Shown: positions 1 through 13,858, counted from the first letter of the stretch. The stretch: DNA of 64,000 bases from Panonychus citri (GCF_014898815.1 NW_026515410.1:50010-114009), one strand, 5' to 3'. The notes: generated by a model not told the origin, from the sequence alone. Numbers and translations: made by a program.

Positions 1-449
1 GCCAAACTCAAATCAAAGGGTGTTTTGAGTAAATTCTTCAACCGATTGGCCAACAATTGAAATGTTGAGTAACTTTCAAATATTTTCCTATTATTCAGTA
101 CAAATTTTTCAATATTGAATTACTTAAACTCTCGATTTTTATCAAAATCGAAAGGAAAGTAAATCACAAATAACAATCGAATTGTATCAAAAGTACAATT
201 ATTTTTCTTTTTCAATTTTCTAAAATTTTTTCGATTAATCAATTTACATTTACAATTTTGTCTAAAGAAACTCGATCATTTTAATTTGCTTTTACCCAAT
301 TTTTTGTGCACAGATCTTGTGAAATAGATCTTTTACAGAAATGCTTTTTGTAGCTTTTAGGGAAAAGCATCTTTGATTGATTTCTTTCCCATGTTTAATC
401 TCGAATCAAAATAAACGATTTTGATCAATATCCGTTTCCTTTTGTGATT
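1..449. other. AT-rich 5' flank without a recognisable gene
   Basis: No convincing coding sequence is seen. The stretch holds A/T-rich DNA with repeated short TTGATT / AATCAA-type words. Similar words recur at about 2500-2720 on the other side of the first gene. Confidence 0.5.
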
Positions 450-456
450 TATAAAA
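450..456 (+). promoter_or_regulatory. Putative TATA box of the 529-2364 gene
   Basis: TATAAAA lies 73 bases upstream of the chosen ATG at 529. A start around 480 would leave a short 5' UTR. The site rests on sequence match and spacing only. Confidence 0.4.
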
Positions 457-528
457 ACAATTCTTCTTTGCTACTTGCATTCATTTTGATCATAATTGCA
501 AGTCTGTTAACTGTGTTAATCATTCAGA

Positions 529-2364
529 ATGAGTTCACAACGTGTTTATAAAGCCGTGAATCCTGAAAAGATTCGTAGATGCTTTACTCAGCCAATGATG
601 AATTTATCTAGAGGCGAGTCAAATAATTCATCCAAAGTATCTCCATTCAGTGATAAAGAAAAGTTTCTTTTCAGTGATCCAGATAAAACATCAAGTAAAA
701 GAAAAAGTTCATCAGATAATGAAAAATTATCTAAATCAAAATATAAACTTGTAATTGTGCTTCCTCTGATTTTAGACAGAGATTGTGTTCCCTCAAAGCA
801 GCCCTTTTCGTTTCAGATTGATGAAAATCAGCTTTCTGAATTTGGATTCGATTTGCCATTCAAAGCTTTTTTCGATGAGAAAAGGAATTATTTCATTTTC
901 AACATCTGTGAGCAAAAACTAACCATACAGATAATTGCGATTGCTGGTGAGTTGAATCAGATCTTATTTTGAATTTCAATTAACTGATTTTCTTTCTCTA
1001 GATAACAAATCTGATCTACTTAAATGCTTCCAAAGCAACGTAAGACAGAATCCGATGTGGAAGAATTTGAAAAAGATCTTTTCTAATTGGAATTTAAAAG
1101 TTAAACTTCAATATGCTCCACTCACTGAGGAAGAAGATGCTCCAGTTCAACATGTTCTTGGTCCAAAGATAATTGCAAATATTATGAGCGAGTTCAAGCG
1201 TGATGTTAATTTGGGTGCTGAAAAACAAATTCAAATCAAAAAAACAAGAACTGAAGGTGAAAAGAATATTTTTCCCGAAGTCACCGAAAAGAGTCCATCG
1301 ATTTTGAAAACCTCCAGTAAACAAACAACAAGTGAAAAGCCTAAAGGATTGTTGATGGACTCAGATGAATGTGAAACGGACATTGAAAATGATCCCTGTA
1401 GTAATGTCGATGAAAATGTTCAAAGAGACGAGAATATGAAAAGTAAAAGAACTAAATCAAATGACCAGATTGTACAAGATTTAGATAAAAAATTGAATGC
1501 TCTCGCTTCATCTACATCAAGGCTTTCTGATAATGATATTCTTGGATCGACGATAAAAACCACAGTGGAAATAATCCAAGAAATATATCAAAAGTTAATG
1601 AAAGTGGAGCAAGAGCCAAATACAATCGTGCATAAAGTTCCTGTGAAAGATGATACATATAAAATACGAAAAAAGGTAAAGAAAATACTTTTCCAAAATC
1701 TTTACTGAGTTTTTTTCTCTTGTTTTTCCTTTATTCAGAATTGGATCTTTTTGGAGGGTAAAGTTCAATTAGAATTAGATAAATATGAAAGCGCTTTGTG
1801 TAAATCAAAGCCTAATAATCCTTCATCTTTGGGCTACCAGCTAGTGAAAACAGCTTTTCCTGAAAGTTACATAAAAAATGTAACAATTGGGAAAAAATTC
1901 CTAACTGAAAATGAGCTTGCAAAGTTTCGTGATAACTTTCGTGATGAAAAAGTACCTTTGGTTTATGCCTGGAGTTTTAAAGATCCTTTCAGTGAGCCTT
2001 TCAGAGGATCATTTGAGTTTCATTTGGGTAGAAAAAGAATCAAATCACTAATAGGTGAGAATAGATTCGATTCTTTTCAATGAAATTAATCTAGCTTTTT
2101 CTACTAGATCATATCTTCAGAAAATCTGAAATATTTGAATACACTGAAAGACAAGAATATGATGTCCGTGAAAGAATGATCAAAGAAATGAGCAGAAAAA
2201 ATGAAGGGAAAAAGAATAAATTCACTGGAAAAGAAAAGACTGATCAAGATGATGACGACATTTCAATGAATGGAAATTCTGATGGTGACTCAGGCGAATT
2301 TCACGATGCCAACAGTGATATTGGAGACGAATCTTTTCAATTGAATAAGCAATGGGATGACTGA
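529..2364 (+). CDS. Four-exon gene of unknown function, 554 aa
   Basis: I do not recognise this protein. Four exons join in frame through three very short introns: 529-946, 1002-1675, 1739-2054 and 2108-2364. Every junction has GT and AG and the phases agree, and the sum is 1665 nt including the stop. The start ATG at 529 begins MSSQRVYKAV. The protein is lysine/serine-rich at the N-terminus, then has a hydrophobic beta-rich stretch (about residues 72-140), a long charged middle, a second folded-looking segment in exon 3 (about 365-470), and an acidic Asp/Ser-rich tail. No signal peptide or membrane span is seen, so a nuclear or cytoplasmic location is inferred. The exon 3 segment has an L-x(n)-AF-x(n)-L pattern that faintly recalls BEN domains; I would not rely on it. 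The unbroken frame over 1.8 kb argues for a real gene rather than a pseudogene. Confidence 0.75.
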
Positions 2365-3490
2365 ATATAAAAATATTATTTTCTTTACACTTGAACGTTA
2401 AAATTAAAATATTTAGAATTTGATATTAATTACTAGATTCTAATTCTTATCGCGAGAAAATTCATGAATCGGATTTTCATTTAATTGATCTTATGATTTT
2501 TTTCAAATTACTTAAATATGAATCAATTCGGCTTCAAAAAGAGTCAGTAAAGTCTCAAATTTGATTCAAACTGCTTTCTCAAATTTGAATCAAAAACTCT
2601 CAATTTTGATTCAAATTCTCATCAAAATTGAATAAAATCGCGTCAAAAATCATTGATTCAACGTTGAATCAATCGTCAACTTTTTTCTATTTTTTTGAAT
2701 CAAGTTTGAGTCAACACTGTTGATTGGGATGTTTACACCATTAACTTTAAGTATTGTTGATTTGGAGAGCACATTAAACAGGGAAGATAAGCAAAAAGTT
2801 CAATCTCTCATGATGATGATGATGATGACATTTTGTTTATCATCATTCAGAATCTCCTCCTTTTTTCCTCATCTTCCACCCCAGATAATCTTATATCCCT
2901 CGAAATTTTTACAGATAAAAAATAAGCAAAAGAAGAGCAAAAAAATCACCTGATAAATTATAAGAGAAACACGTGAGGAAGATAAAAAAAAGAGAATAGA
3001 AGAGAAAAAGGAAAGATAAAAAATTTATCTTCTACCATCACCTTATCCTCATCCTACTTTCGAACTTTTTTTCGCTCTCTTCTTTATATTATTTATGTAT
3101 CTTTCATTCCCAGTTCTCTGAAAGAAAAAGAAATTCTCTCAATTCTGTCATTGATCAAATCGCTAATCACTAATCCACTTCAATGTTCAGTTAAACTTAT
3201 TAATAAATATTAATTCAGTTTATTACTCATCTTTCTTTACGCCTCAACACCAACCAAACATGCAACATATTTCATGACAACGGGAGGTGGGAATCTGAGT
3301 CTGAGAAATACAATAATAAGAATCACCTTGATGATGATGATCATCATCATAACCATTAAATGTTATATTACAATAGTATTGATGATGTAACTGCAATTGT
3401 AATTGTATTGTACCACCTTAATCATCATTATCATCTTATTGTTTTTTTCTGTCTCTTAACTATTATCATTATTGTCATTTGCCTTTGAAG
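2365..3490. other. Intergenic or intronic AT-rich DNA
   Basis: No supported gene. Between 2500 and 2720 there are many copies of TTTGATTCAAA-like words in both orientations. Around 3330-3440 there are TGATGA/TCATCA runs. An unseen first exon of the downstream CUB gene could lie here or left of the window. Confidence 0.4.
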
Positions 3491-4530
3491 GTTCACCACC
3501 CACAGAATCCAGAATTAAATTACCTGGAATAATATCATCACCATGTAACCAAATTTTTGATGATTGTCTAGATTCCAATAATAATAATAATAATAATAAA
3601 TGTCGCCTTTTATCACCCAATTATCCTGGATTCTATCCTAGAAATGTAACCTGCCATTATCTTATAAAACAGAAACTAAATCAAACTCGAAATGTAAACG
3701 GATTAAAACCTCGAATCACAATTAATCAGGTAATCAAAGTTATTAATCTTCATGAATTTATTACCATCTAAATATTTATATATCTAATATAAATATTAGT
3801 TTCATTTTTTTCCGAAAAAAAAATTCTCATGGTAACAAAGTTATATTAAATTCTGACATTGAATATTCATGAAAATAATTCCAAGATTCTAACATGATGA
3901 AACAAATTAAGATTTATAAATCTCATCGAAATAGATATAAAATAATTTCGAGCATGAAAAATTGATTTCCAAATTCTTTTTCTTCAAATACAATTTCAGA
4001 TTCTCTTTCTCTTTCTTTCTTTCTCTGGAATTGAATTTTTCCTTCCTACCTTTACTATTTATCTATTTCCTCATTATTTGTGTATCATTAAGATGAGTTC
4101 GTGATTATATTGAACTAATTACTCAGAATTTGTGAGCTAATCTTTCCGCCTAATCAGTTAATTCTGATGATTCTTTGTTTTTCTCCTGGATTTTCCTTTC
4201 ATGGTTATAAAACAACAATTTATTCTGATCCTTTTTCTCATCATCATTATCATCAATTCGAGTAACATTTTTTCATTCCATGGTACTTGTTGACTCTAAT
4301 ATATAATGTTCACCCATGAGAATGTCCATTAGCTTTTAGACTTTATCCTCCTTCTCATCATCATCATCTCTTTCTATTTTCATCATCATCTTCTTAACTA
4401 TTCAGTCGTCAATTAAGTTTCTTCACTTTCTCTTTGCCAGAGTCACAATCAGAGTCTCAGATTTCTACCAAATAAAAAGAAGCAAAAAAAACCTTCTGAA
4501 TCAAGAAAAGAATTTTCTGTCCAACTTAAT

Positions 4531-4579
<49 letters not shown>

Positions 4580-7500
4580 TATACAGAATTTTCTTCATTT
4601 ATCATCATCTTTCTTATCCTCTCTATTTCATCTTCCTCATCAATAACTATTATTAATAATGATACACTTTGTATCTTCATCATCCTCATCATGTAGTATG
4701 AAGACAAACAAAACATAAATAGACATCATTTCAACATAATCAACTAGAAAACTCAACTTTCAATATGATGGAAAAATCATCATGATGGAATCATTTTTTC
4801 CTCTTCTTGTTCTCCTCCTTCCTCTGAACTTTTTTCGCTTCATGATAATAAATCCACCTCATCTTTTCTCACTTAAACCCTTTCATAAAGCTCATTTAGA
4901 ATATAAAAAAGCAAAGTTCTAATCTCATCATTCCCACCCACTTACTCACTAAGAATACTTTCAATGAGATATAACTTATGTCTTCAGATAATCATTGGAG
5001 TAAAAAAACATTGAATTATATCTAATTGCATCAAATTAAATCTTCCATAGAATTGTAATTGAAGATGAAACTTGGGAGTATATTTTTCAAGTTCTCAATG
5101 ATAATCATAGAGAAGCTTTTTTTTCTCATAGACAAAACTCCTTTTAATAACTTTTCTCCCTCAACAGATAAATAATAATAATAATAGTCTGAATATTGAA
5201 TTTTCCCCCATGAAAACTAATCTTCATGTTAATCGGAGTGAATTAATTTTTTTTATCTCATTTCTGTTTTTTTCTTATCTATTTGCTTTTCCAGTCAAAT
5301 GAATACAAAATTTCAATATTTTCCGGTTCAACGTCAACTTCCACCGGTAAACAAACACGAACTGGCCTCATATCAGATTGTCCATTGGACAAGGTAATCG
5401 TCTACGATGGTCCAACCACGAAATCGCCTCGTCTCCTTCAATTCTGTGGCACTGGTAATTTACCACCGATAACATCATCAAAAGGAGAAATGCTTTTAGT
5501 ACTTATAAGTGTTTCTGATAATGCTTTGTCTGATTCACGATTCGAGATAGACATTAGTATAAAACTGACCAAGGAAGAGTCAACATCTTTTGGGTTATCA
5601 TCATCTTCACCTTATCATTTATCATCATCATTGTCTTCATCACCTTCAGAGCCTTTTAGTTTACCACCGTCTTCAATAGTTAACGGTGAGAATGGTCAAC
5701 CTCGACTACCTTTAAATATTAATCAAAGATACCAAGAGCAATCATCTATTAATAAATGTGAATATATTTACAATGGGTCAAGTGGATCTCGAAGTGGTCA
5801 ATTTGAAGGTTCACTTCAACCATCAACTTCACAGAATACAAGTTGTACTTATCAATTTATGTCCATAAATAGTTTTGATAAAATTTGGTTACAATTTATA
5901 TCTTATTTTACTGAGGACTCTCATCCTTGGTCATCAGAGGAAAAATGTGACTCTGGTGAGCTTCAGATTACTGAAATAGTGACCAATGGTCAACAATATT
6001 TACCATCATTGAGAAAAAAATCTCCCAATGGTAATGCAACCATTAGATTGATTGGTCATTTTTGTGAGAAAAGTTCACCCAAAATATGTGGCCGAGCTTC
6101 AGTTCATAATATCAACAATAATTATCGTTCAACGAATCATCTCAAGTTACCTGTTAATCCTAATCCAATTGATTCAGTTATTAATCCAACGGTTCCATGC
6201 TCATATCCTAAAGAATCATATATTTCCAAGGTTCTAATCTGATGATTAGTCAATTTCAACGTCGTCTTCCAGGTTTAACTTATATACCGACAAAATTTAC
6301 CGCTCGATATGAATTTATAGATACTTATGAATCAGGTGATCCAATTATTGGTACACTTTGTGATCGTCGATTTGATTCAATTAAATCATCTACCGGTACA
6401 ATCCGATCATCTCGTAACCTTTTCTTTTATGGTCGAGGTGGAAATCGAGATGTTTCATGTTCATATTATTTCAATGGTCGAGTAGGTGAAAAATTAATTC
6501 TCAAAATAACTTCACTAAAATTGACATCAGCTTCTCAATTGTGTCGACAATCAACTAATGATCCAATTCAAACCTATTCTTGTATCTCACCTTTAAATCC
6601 ATCCTCATCTTCATCTCAATCAATTTCCACTTCACCACTTTCAACATTAACCAAAACTAAATCAACTTTTGGATTAAGAGGGAAAGATAATCAATTGAAA
6701 CAATCTTCATATTCATCTAAAGGTTTTACTTTAACTAAAACAAGAGCTTCAGCATCCTTATCATCCGTATCATCATCATCTTTATCTTCATCGACTTTAA
6801 GGGTTTATGATAGTGTGACAAATGAGCTATTAAGTGTCGCTTGCTTCTGTGATTCAACCAATTTAACAGTTAATCTGAAAACACCAATAATATTGAATCT
6901 AATTGGATCACAATCGGTCCTTAATTTTACGATAATCGGTATGAACTTTAATCAAGATTATAATGATTTCCATTTTGAAGGGAAATATGAGTTTATTGAT
7001 AACAACTATTGCTCATCTCATTCAATTGATTCAACCCAAACCGACCTTGAAAGTGAGGGTTCAATTAGTTATCAAGTGCCTTCTGACCTTGACTGGTCAA
7101 CCAATAGTCAATTTAAATGTCGATGGATTTTCATTTGGTATCCAAATAAATTTGTTTCACTTCGGTTTGATGGATATCGTCCTAAAAGGTAAACAAAACA
7201 ATTAACATGATAAACAAATTTCCAATCAAATAGAAATTCACTCATCACTATTATCATCATGTATAGAGATTACGATTAAATGTGTTACTTGTAACGAATC
7301 AGGTTCCTAATCTAGCATGGGTGCTAGACTATCCAAATTTACGTAGACGAAACCTTATTTATATATAATTCACTTATTCAATTTCATCGATAGATTCAGT
7401 GCAATCAGAATTCATTGAATTAGTATGAACTTTACATCAAGTGTTTTCTCAATGAATCAACAATTTCTATCTCTTTCTAACACACATGTATCTCTATCTG

Positions 7501-8785
7501 ATCATGAATACAGTTTAGTTGTAATAACAATATAAAATCCATTATCATGATACCATGAAGATAATCTTATAATGATAAGTTTTTTCCCATGGAGTGGATG
7601 AGGAGAAGGGGGAAAAAAGTTTCAAGGGAAAATGTTTACTCAATCTCATCTCTTTGGGTTGACATTCAATGATAATGGAAACGTTTCCCTGACAAGTTAT
7701 ATATCAATAGATGATTAAATCAATTCATCAGCTAAATATAAAGTATATTATATAAGACTGGCAATAACAATTAACTGTATCATCATCATGCATCAATTTT
7801 GACATGAAGATGAGGAGAAAAAAAAATAAAGTTCTCACCATAATAATCAAACAATCAAAAGTGCTCTTGAAAATTAGATGAATGAAGGTTCAACGAGATG
7901 TTCAATTCATGATGTAATATATATTTGTCTTTGACCTTTGAAAGGTTTACTACAAACATTTATAATACTTGGTGACAATTGTAACTACCATTGGGAAGGG
8001 ATTTAAGCTTTGGGAGTGGATTAAGTTTGAAAGTGGAGGTAAAAGATTTGGATTGAAAGAGAGAGAGAGAATGAAAATTGTTCCAGATATTATTGACTAC
8101 AATGAGAAAAAGGTAAAGTTTACCCATGAGAAATTCATTGTTGTTGAAATATTGAGCTTGTTCATTTCTTTTTTTGTTTCGTTCTTTGAAAAGTAAGTAG
8201 AAGAAGAAAAAATTGAGAAAAGTAAAGTTCAAGATTCTAAAAGATAAAGATGATAATGATGAGGATGAAAATAAATATATTATTGAATCAACTGAAAACT
8301 TTCCACTTCTCTTTGGTTGTTACATGAATTATTATTATTCATAAGGATGAAGATGGAAGATAAGGAAAAAAAAGAAGAACAAGAAGGAAGAAAAAATATT
8401 CTGAGTAAATGGAATCTTCTCTCAATTTTCTAGCCTCAGAACTTTTTTATCTTCATCTTATCTTCATGATGCTTCATTTTTGTTCACATCAAAAACATGA
8501 AACCTTTTCAAGACGAAGAAGAAGAAGAAGAAAAAAACATCAACATGATGATGAACAGCAATGGAATATGCAAAAGATATAAAATCAAGGAGGATGATAA
8601 AAAAAAAGTTCTCTTCTCAATCTGTCTTACATGAGAAATAGGTTCAGCTTCACACCCATGATAAATTCATGACTTTTCATCATCATCTTAATACTGTCAT
8701 TCTCACTTCCTATTCCCTGAACATTTCAACCTGTAGCCATTGAAAATACTTCCACGATCATGATCATTATCAGGATGGAAGAGCT

Positions 8786-8818
<33 letters not shown>

Positions 8819-11800
8819 CTTTTTCATTGTCAACCTGTACTTACTTGCGTATAGCTGTATGATTTTCAATAGAATTCAGTATAACGAGCAGCTGAGTAAA
8901 TTCAGTTTCTTGTTGAACTTTTTTTTTATTCTTGATAAATGAGAAAGAAAGGTTAGATTTTTTCTTCTCCAAAATTTTCTCATCGTTTTCTTTTCTTTCT
9001 TCAATGCCTACTAACAAAACACTTTGCAACAAGTCGTCTTTTCACCATAGATTCAGATCTTCTCTCACTCTCTTCTGAAACTCTATTGTCAGTATCAAGA
9101 TGAGGATAAAGGTACAATGGAAACGATTACTCAGAATCAGTTGTAAATTACGAACAAACATTTTTTTCTTTACCGGATACTCTGGATAGTGAATATCCTG
9201 AATATGTTTCATCATCTTATGTACATCATAATATACATTCAAACCTCTATTTTACTCATCAAAATCTTGACAAGTTCTTTATATCTCCTCCTTCCCTCCT
9301 CAAACCACCCACTAACTCACCGAGCCTCTTAGTGTGAACCATTCATACACTGACTCGTTTTGAAACTAACTCAACATGAGAAAAGAATGAAAAAAATTAT
9401 CTCTATCAAATAGAAAAAGTTTTTCATTTCATGATGAAATTCGCAAGGGAAATGAGTTGCTTCATTTTCTATCTCTCGAGTAGTATTTCTCTCTGCATCC
9501 TTACAGCATTCTCATCTCGATTTCATCTACGACTTTTATACGCATACAAACATATATCTTTCTCTCTCTCTCTCTTTTTTCTTTTGAACCATCATGAAAC
9601 TCAGAGTAATATATTATCGTGCATCATGAAAGATACACAAACAACTGAACAATCAAGCTCATTATCATGAGAAATTATCTCTTACATATCTTTCGACCTA
9701 CTTTCTTGTTTAAATTGCTGGTTCCAATTGCATCTCTAAATTGCTAATCATTAACCATCAGCTGAATCAGCATCAATTTAATCACAAAAATAACAGGAAA
9801 AAAAATATTTCAAATTCATGAGGCTATTCAATATATTGAATTCAATCAGTTTCCTTAGATAAGACTTAATGTTTTATTCAATTCATCATCATGATTCATG
9901 GTAAATTAATCATACGATCAAATCAATGAATCACTTGAAATCTGAAGAGTAGCAAATGTTGATTCATCTTTTTTACTTCTTTCTCTCTCACTGACTTAGT
10001 ATAATTGCTAAATCGTATATGTATCATCCCCTTAGGCGATTATATCATTTCAAATCTATCACTTACTTTTTCCTATTGTTTACCTTTACCTTTTGTGTAT
10101 TTGAGCCAAAAAAAACTTGATAAGTGAATTACTGTTGCTGCCTTTTTTTTCATTCTTATGAAAATTTTATATCATGAATTCAGGTTGAATAAGATTGATG
10201 AATACATGAGAGAAAATAGTAAGAGATGAAATGAAAAATTCTGATTCTGATTTTTTTTTCAATCGCTCGATAAATGATTTGCCATCATGTCTGCTTGATC
10301 CAGCTTGATTCCAGTGGTTCCAAATAACTAATTCAATCAGTATGATGATTGATTTTGTATTGAGATTACATGATTTAAATGATAATAGTGATGATTAAGG
10401 TGAAAAAAAAGTTCTAGCGTATTATATACATTGATAGCTTTCTAATTAACTAATTGAACATTTTTCTTTTTTTTCCTGCTTCTCTTTTCATTGGTCATTC
10501 TATCAATTATAAATATCCTGAATATACAGAGATCAACGATGTGAGGGAAAAAATCGAATAGTAATTTATTGGGATTCACCATGGAGGCCAATGGCCACAG
10601 TCTGTGCTCGTAACAGTTCAATTGTTCAACGAGTTGGAGGAAACGGAAATGATCAAGTTGAGACTATCAACTTATCTCTATCATTAATGCAATCATCATC
10701 ATCATCATTTGGAACATCATTTCCATCCAGCCAATCAAACAGTTCAACATCAATGAAGCGTCGACCATCATCATCATCATCATCGTCATCAATTTCATCC
10801 TCATCATTATCGACATCATGGAATCATAATGATAACAATCATTTATCATCACTATTATTACCTCAAGATGTTAATCGTTTCCAATGGAAATCACAAGATA
10901 ATCTTTATCCATCCTCAGCTATATCCTTTTTCAATTCCTCTTCCCTTAGGGTGATCATTGAGATTATCGCTGAAACACCTTCAGCTCACTTTAATTTCCA
11001 CTGGTTAACTCATAAAAGTCCACCACCCACCCACCAGAAAGCGGAAACAAGTGAAACCTTACGAAACACTGATTGTCTCTACAAATGTCCAGAGCTTAAC
11101 TTTTGTCTAAGCCCTGATCTACTCTGTGATGGAGTTAAACATTGTCCCTCCGGTTATGATGAGTCAAATGTATTTTGCTCCTCATCTTCACTAATTGCTA
11201 CACTTTTTTTTACTCTTATCATAATGATACTTGCAGTCGGTGGCATATTTTATAGTATTATCCGATCCTTACGCCGTCGATCCTCCCAGTCAACATCGAT
11301 TCATGATATTGGCTCATGTTTACCTCCGACAACAATTTTTGGCTCTCTAGAGGAAACTGCAAGCGGTTCAATAGGTAGAGAGTCAAGTTCAGTTTCTTCT
11401 GGATCATTTTCAAATTTTACTCATTTAACATCTTCATCAACTAATCGTCCACCCTCATTAACATCCAAATATATGCTACCTAATCATCAGCTACAATTGC
11501 AAAATCAGCAACATCATCATGGTTCCACTCTATCAACTATCGGTGAATTTGAATTCCACTCTTCCTTGGGTGGACCGCTTATCCCCTCTGGTAAATTGAA
11601 TACACAATCAACAGATTTCTCATCACTTTTATCGTCCAGTTCTCCCTCATCATCTGAACATTCAGCGAATCAAAGACCTTTGACACTTTCAATAACAAAC
11701 CTTAAAAATGACTCTTACTGCGGAAATGTGAATTTTCACCCTTTCGATAACCCAAATAATAGTCAAAATTACACAAGTCACCATCTGAGAAAGCATAACA

Positions 11801-11958
11801 ATAAGCACACTCTCTCATACCGGCACCTCCATCAGCACAGCCATTACCAGCAGTCGTCAATCAATACGATTCAATCTCCCACCAATTCAACCTTTTCACC
11901 TCACCACAATTCACAAACAACATCATTCACCTCATCATCGTCAACATCAACCTCTTAA
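3491..11958 (+). CDS. CUB-repeat / LDL-receptor class A transmembrane protein (5' end missing)
   Basis: Predicted type I membrane protein. Exons seen: about 3491-3729, 5295-7188 and 10530-11958, with GT/AG borders; the two introns are phase 0 and phase 2. The first two exons form one CUB domain (SPNYPGFYPRN, then CPLDKVIVYDG and FCG). A second CUB starts at KCEYIYNGSSG, a third at LCDRRFDS with FFYGRGG, and a degenerate fourth spans the 7188/10530 junction. An LDLa module (CPELNFCLSPDLLCDG ... DESNVFC) at about 11,085-11,180 precedes a transmembrane helix at about 11,190-11,262 and a Ser/His-rich cytoplasmic tail. The architecture resembles Sol-1, Neto and Lev-10 auxiliary proteins of synaptic receptors; that role is inference from family knowledge. 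The signal peptide and any earlier exons are not found. The frame shifts near 6231-6250 without a usable intron, so there is an indel in the allele or assembly, or an unrecognised splice. Confidence 0.8.
3730..5294 (+). other. Intron of the CUB/LDLa gene
   Basis: Phase 0 intron bounded by GTAATC and TTTTCCAG. It contains a TC/AC microsatellite at 4530-4579 and many TCATCA runs. No other gene is seen. Confidence 0.75.
4530..4579. repeat. Compound (TC)n(AC)n microsatellite
   Basis: About 13 TC units run directly into about 12 AC units, inside the CUB gene intron. Confidence 0.95.
7189..10529 (+). other. Large intron of the CUB/LDLa gene
   Basis: Phase 2 intron from GTAAAC to ATACAG. It holds a TC microsatellite at 8785-8812 and scattered TCA/ATG-rich DNA. 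Short open frames here (for example at 7960-8232 and 8841-9242) have no recognisable domain and look accidental. Confidence 0.7.
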
Positions 11959-12055
11959 AACTTTTTGTTTAAATTGATGTTATAATATGATTATAAGAAA
12001 ACTTGATTATTGCTTTTCGACAGATTTTAACTCAATCAATTGAGATAATTTACCA

Positions 12056-12061
12056 AATAAA
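12056..12061 (+). terminator. Poly(A) signal of the CUB/LDLa gene
   Basis: AATAAA about 100 bases downstream of the stop codon at 11,958, on the same strand. Confidence 0.6.
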
Positions 12062-13343
12062 ATTGCAAAAATTACCATTTAATTCTTTCATATTGGTTAA
12101 TGTTGTTTTGTTAATTTCAGTATTGTTTCGGGAAAAAGACTCTATTAGATTGCAAACTTGTTTCATTATCTGTTAAATTGCTCATTAACAAATTTCTAGA
12201 TTGAAATCAATAAATAAGTTATTGAGAGGGAAAATAGATGGCGTTAGCTTCCTCTATTCTTCCTCTAGTTCTATTCGAGTGTAAATTCTAGTAAAAAGGT
12301 AACATAGTGCAACAAACTGGTTGTAACCATTTTAAATGTAACAACCAGGTACCACCTCTCACGTGGTACTTGGTCTATCCTATTGGATGATTTTTGCTGA
12401 TGAAGATGATGCTGGAATTGAGAAAGAAACTTTTCTCACTCTTTACCAATAAAATGGTCATGTTTCGGCCATTTAAGAAATCATGGAGAACTAATAATAA
12501 ACATGTATTATGAAATTAAAAGTGAATTTCCTCCATGATTGGCACCCTTACGGGGATACGAGTTTTCTTCTAAACAGTGATTTAATAGTTAAATTTACAG
12601 ATTAAAGTTTTAAAAAGTGCAATTGGTGTTAACCAACAATTAATCTTTGTTAGTTAGAAGTGAGTTCTTTGTTTAAGGTTGAACGTTCACCATCATAGTG
12701 CTTCTGGTACTTAAGTAGCAGACTTTTAAAAGGTAATAGAAAATTTGTTTTTACCCAACACAGTGTATATTAAAGTGTTCAGTTTTAAGAAATAATAGGG
12801 TTCAACTCGACATTATATCACTTTTGGTGATCAGTTAATTAAAACTAATTACAATAGATTACTTAATAGTGATCTGGGTTATGTGTAGCTATTGTTATAT
12901 CTCAATCAAGTACACACTAAACACGAAGATTAACAAAAAAAAGAGTACCCAGGTATATGGTAAGCCCAAATAACACTACAAATAAAGTACATTTGAATAA
13001 AATACTATCAAAACAATTATATATTATAAAATTTCATCCACTTGACCTGGTGAATACGGAGGTGCTTTTGAGGTCCTTGATCAATTTGTCTACATTGGTA
13101 TCGCCAAGTTTTGGTATCAATTCCAACAAAATCATTAAAACATAAGTAAAACATAACTTTCTCGATAATAACAATAAATTCTATTCGAAATGTAATAAAA
13201 TGACAAAGAGATAGAGAAAGAGAGATTAAGTTTATCGTTTAATTACTTTGTTTTTCTCTTCTCTCTATCTCCTACTTGAAACTCACCTTGTAGAAAAAAA
13301 ATTTTTATTTAAGCGAAAAATTAAAAATTAAGAAGTGATCCTC
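12062..13343. other. Repeat-like DNA, possibly part of an LTR
   Basis: No supported gene. A small inverted repeat GTACCAC...GTGGTAC lies near 12,350-12,370. The segment precedes a primer-binding-site-like sequence at 13,485, so part of it may be an LTR, but I could not find a second copy to define the ends. Confidence 0.35.
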
Positions 13344-13502
13344 GATCAGTGAAGATCAAAGTTTTTAGTCAACCGAATAAAATCAATTAAAAGTGTTCAA
13401 ATGAATAAAAATTTCATTTTTTATGTTCCAGTGAAAAGTCAGTGTAAATATTAATTGGTTAAATCACCTAATAACTCAACAAATTGGTGATCCCGTATGA
13501 GG
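13344..13502 (+). mobile_element. LTR end, leader hairpin and primer-binding-like site of a degraded LTR element
   Basis: TGGTGATCCCGTATGAGG at 13,485-13,502 follows a CTCAACA LTR-like end. It closely matches the site at 20,198, which likewise follows CTCAACA. A hairpin GATC-AGTGAA-GATC sits at 13,344-13,357. No gag follows; the sequence runs into a MITE fragment at 13,764. Confidence 0.45.
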
Positions 13503-13763
13503 GATAAATTCAACCCTAATTCAACAAAAAAAGTGAAATCCCCTTTTCTTTTCCCTCTCTCTTTGAAAAATTGTAAAACGAATAAATTGTTCTTTCTCAA
13601 AACCTTCTCACTATCAAAAATCAAATTTGTTGACAGCTAATCAACAATACCAAACACAAATACTTACCTGAAAATCTCTTCAAATATCAAATTGGTAAAG
13701 GTAAAACCCTTTCTTTATATATTTACACTGTTTCTTTACCTAATTCGCAATAGATCAGTGATG

Positions 13764-13858
13764 CAGGGTTATTCAGCTATTTTTACCGTTGTTTTTTGCG
13801 ATTTTCTCAGCAACGAAGAGTCAGAGAGACACGAGACTTGAGACCTATGAGTTTGGGA
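13764..13858 (+). mobile_element. MITE fragment, CAGGG(C/T)TATTCAGC family
   Basis: Begins CAGGGTTATTCAGCTATTTT and continues through TTTGCGATTTTCTCAGC and AAGAGTCAGAGAGACACGAG. It shares this order of words with copies near 23,047, 35,215, 38,105 and 55,772 (the last three in opposite orientation). It is truncated at about 13,858. Confidence 0.6.

Noticed and set aside
1094..1324. Open frame on the minus strand
   Set aside because: Antisense shadow of exon 2 of the 529-2364 gene.
2720..2953. Plus-strand frame with a Met run, considered as first exon of the CUB gene
   Set aside because: No signal peptide and a low-complexity ATG run; no donor leading in frame to 3,491.
10667..10852. Met-rich open frame on the minus strand
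   Set aside because: Antisense of TCATCA-coded Ser runs in the CUB/LDLa gene.
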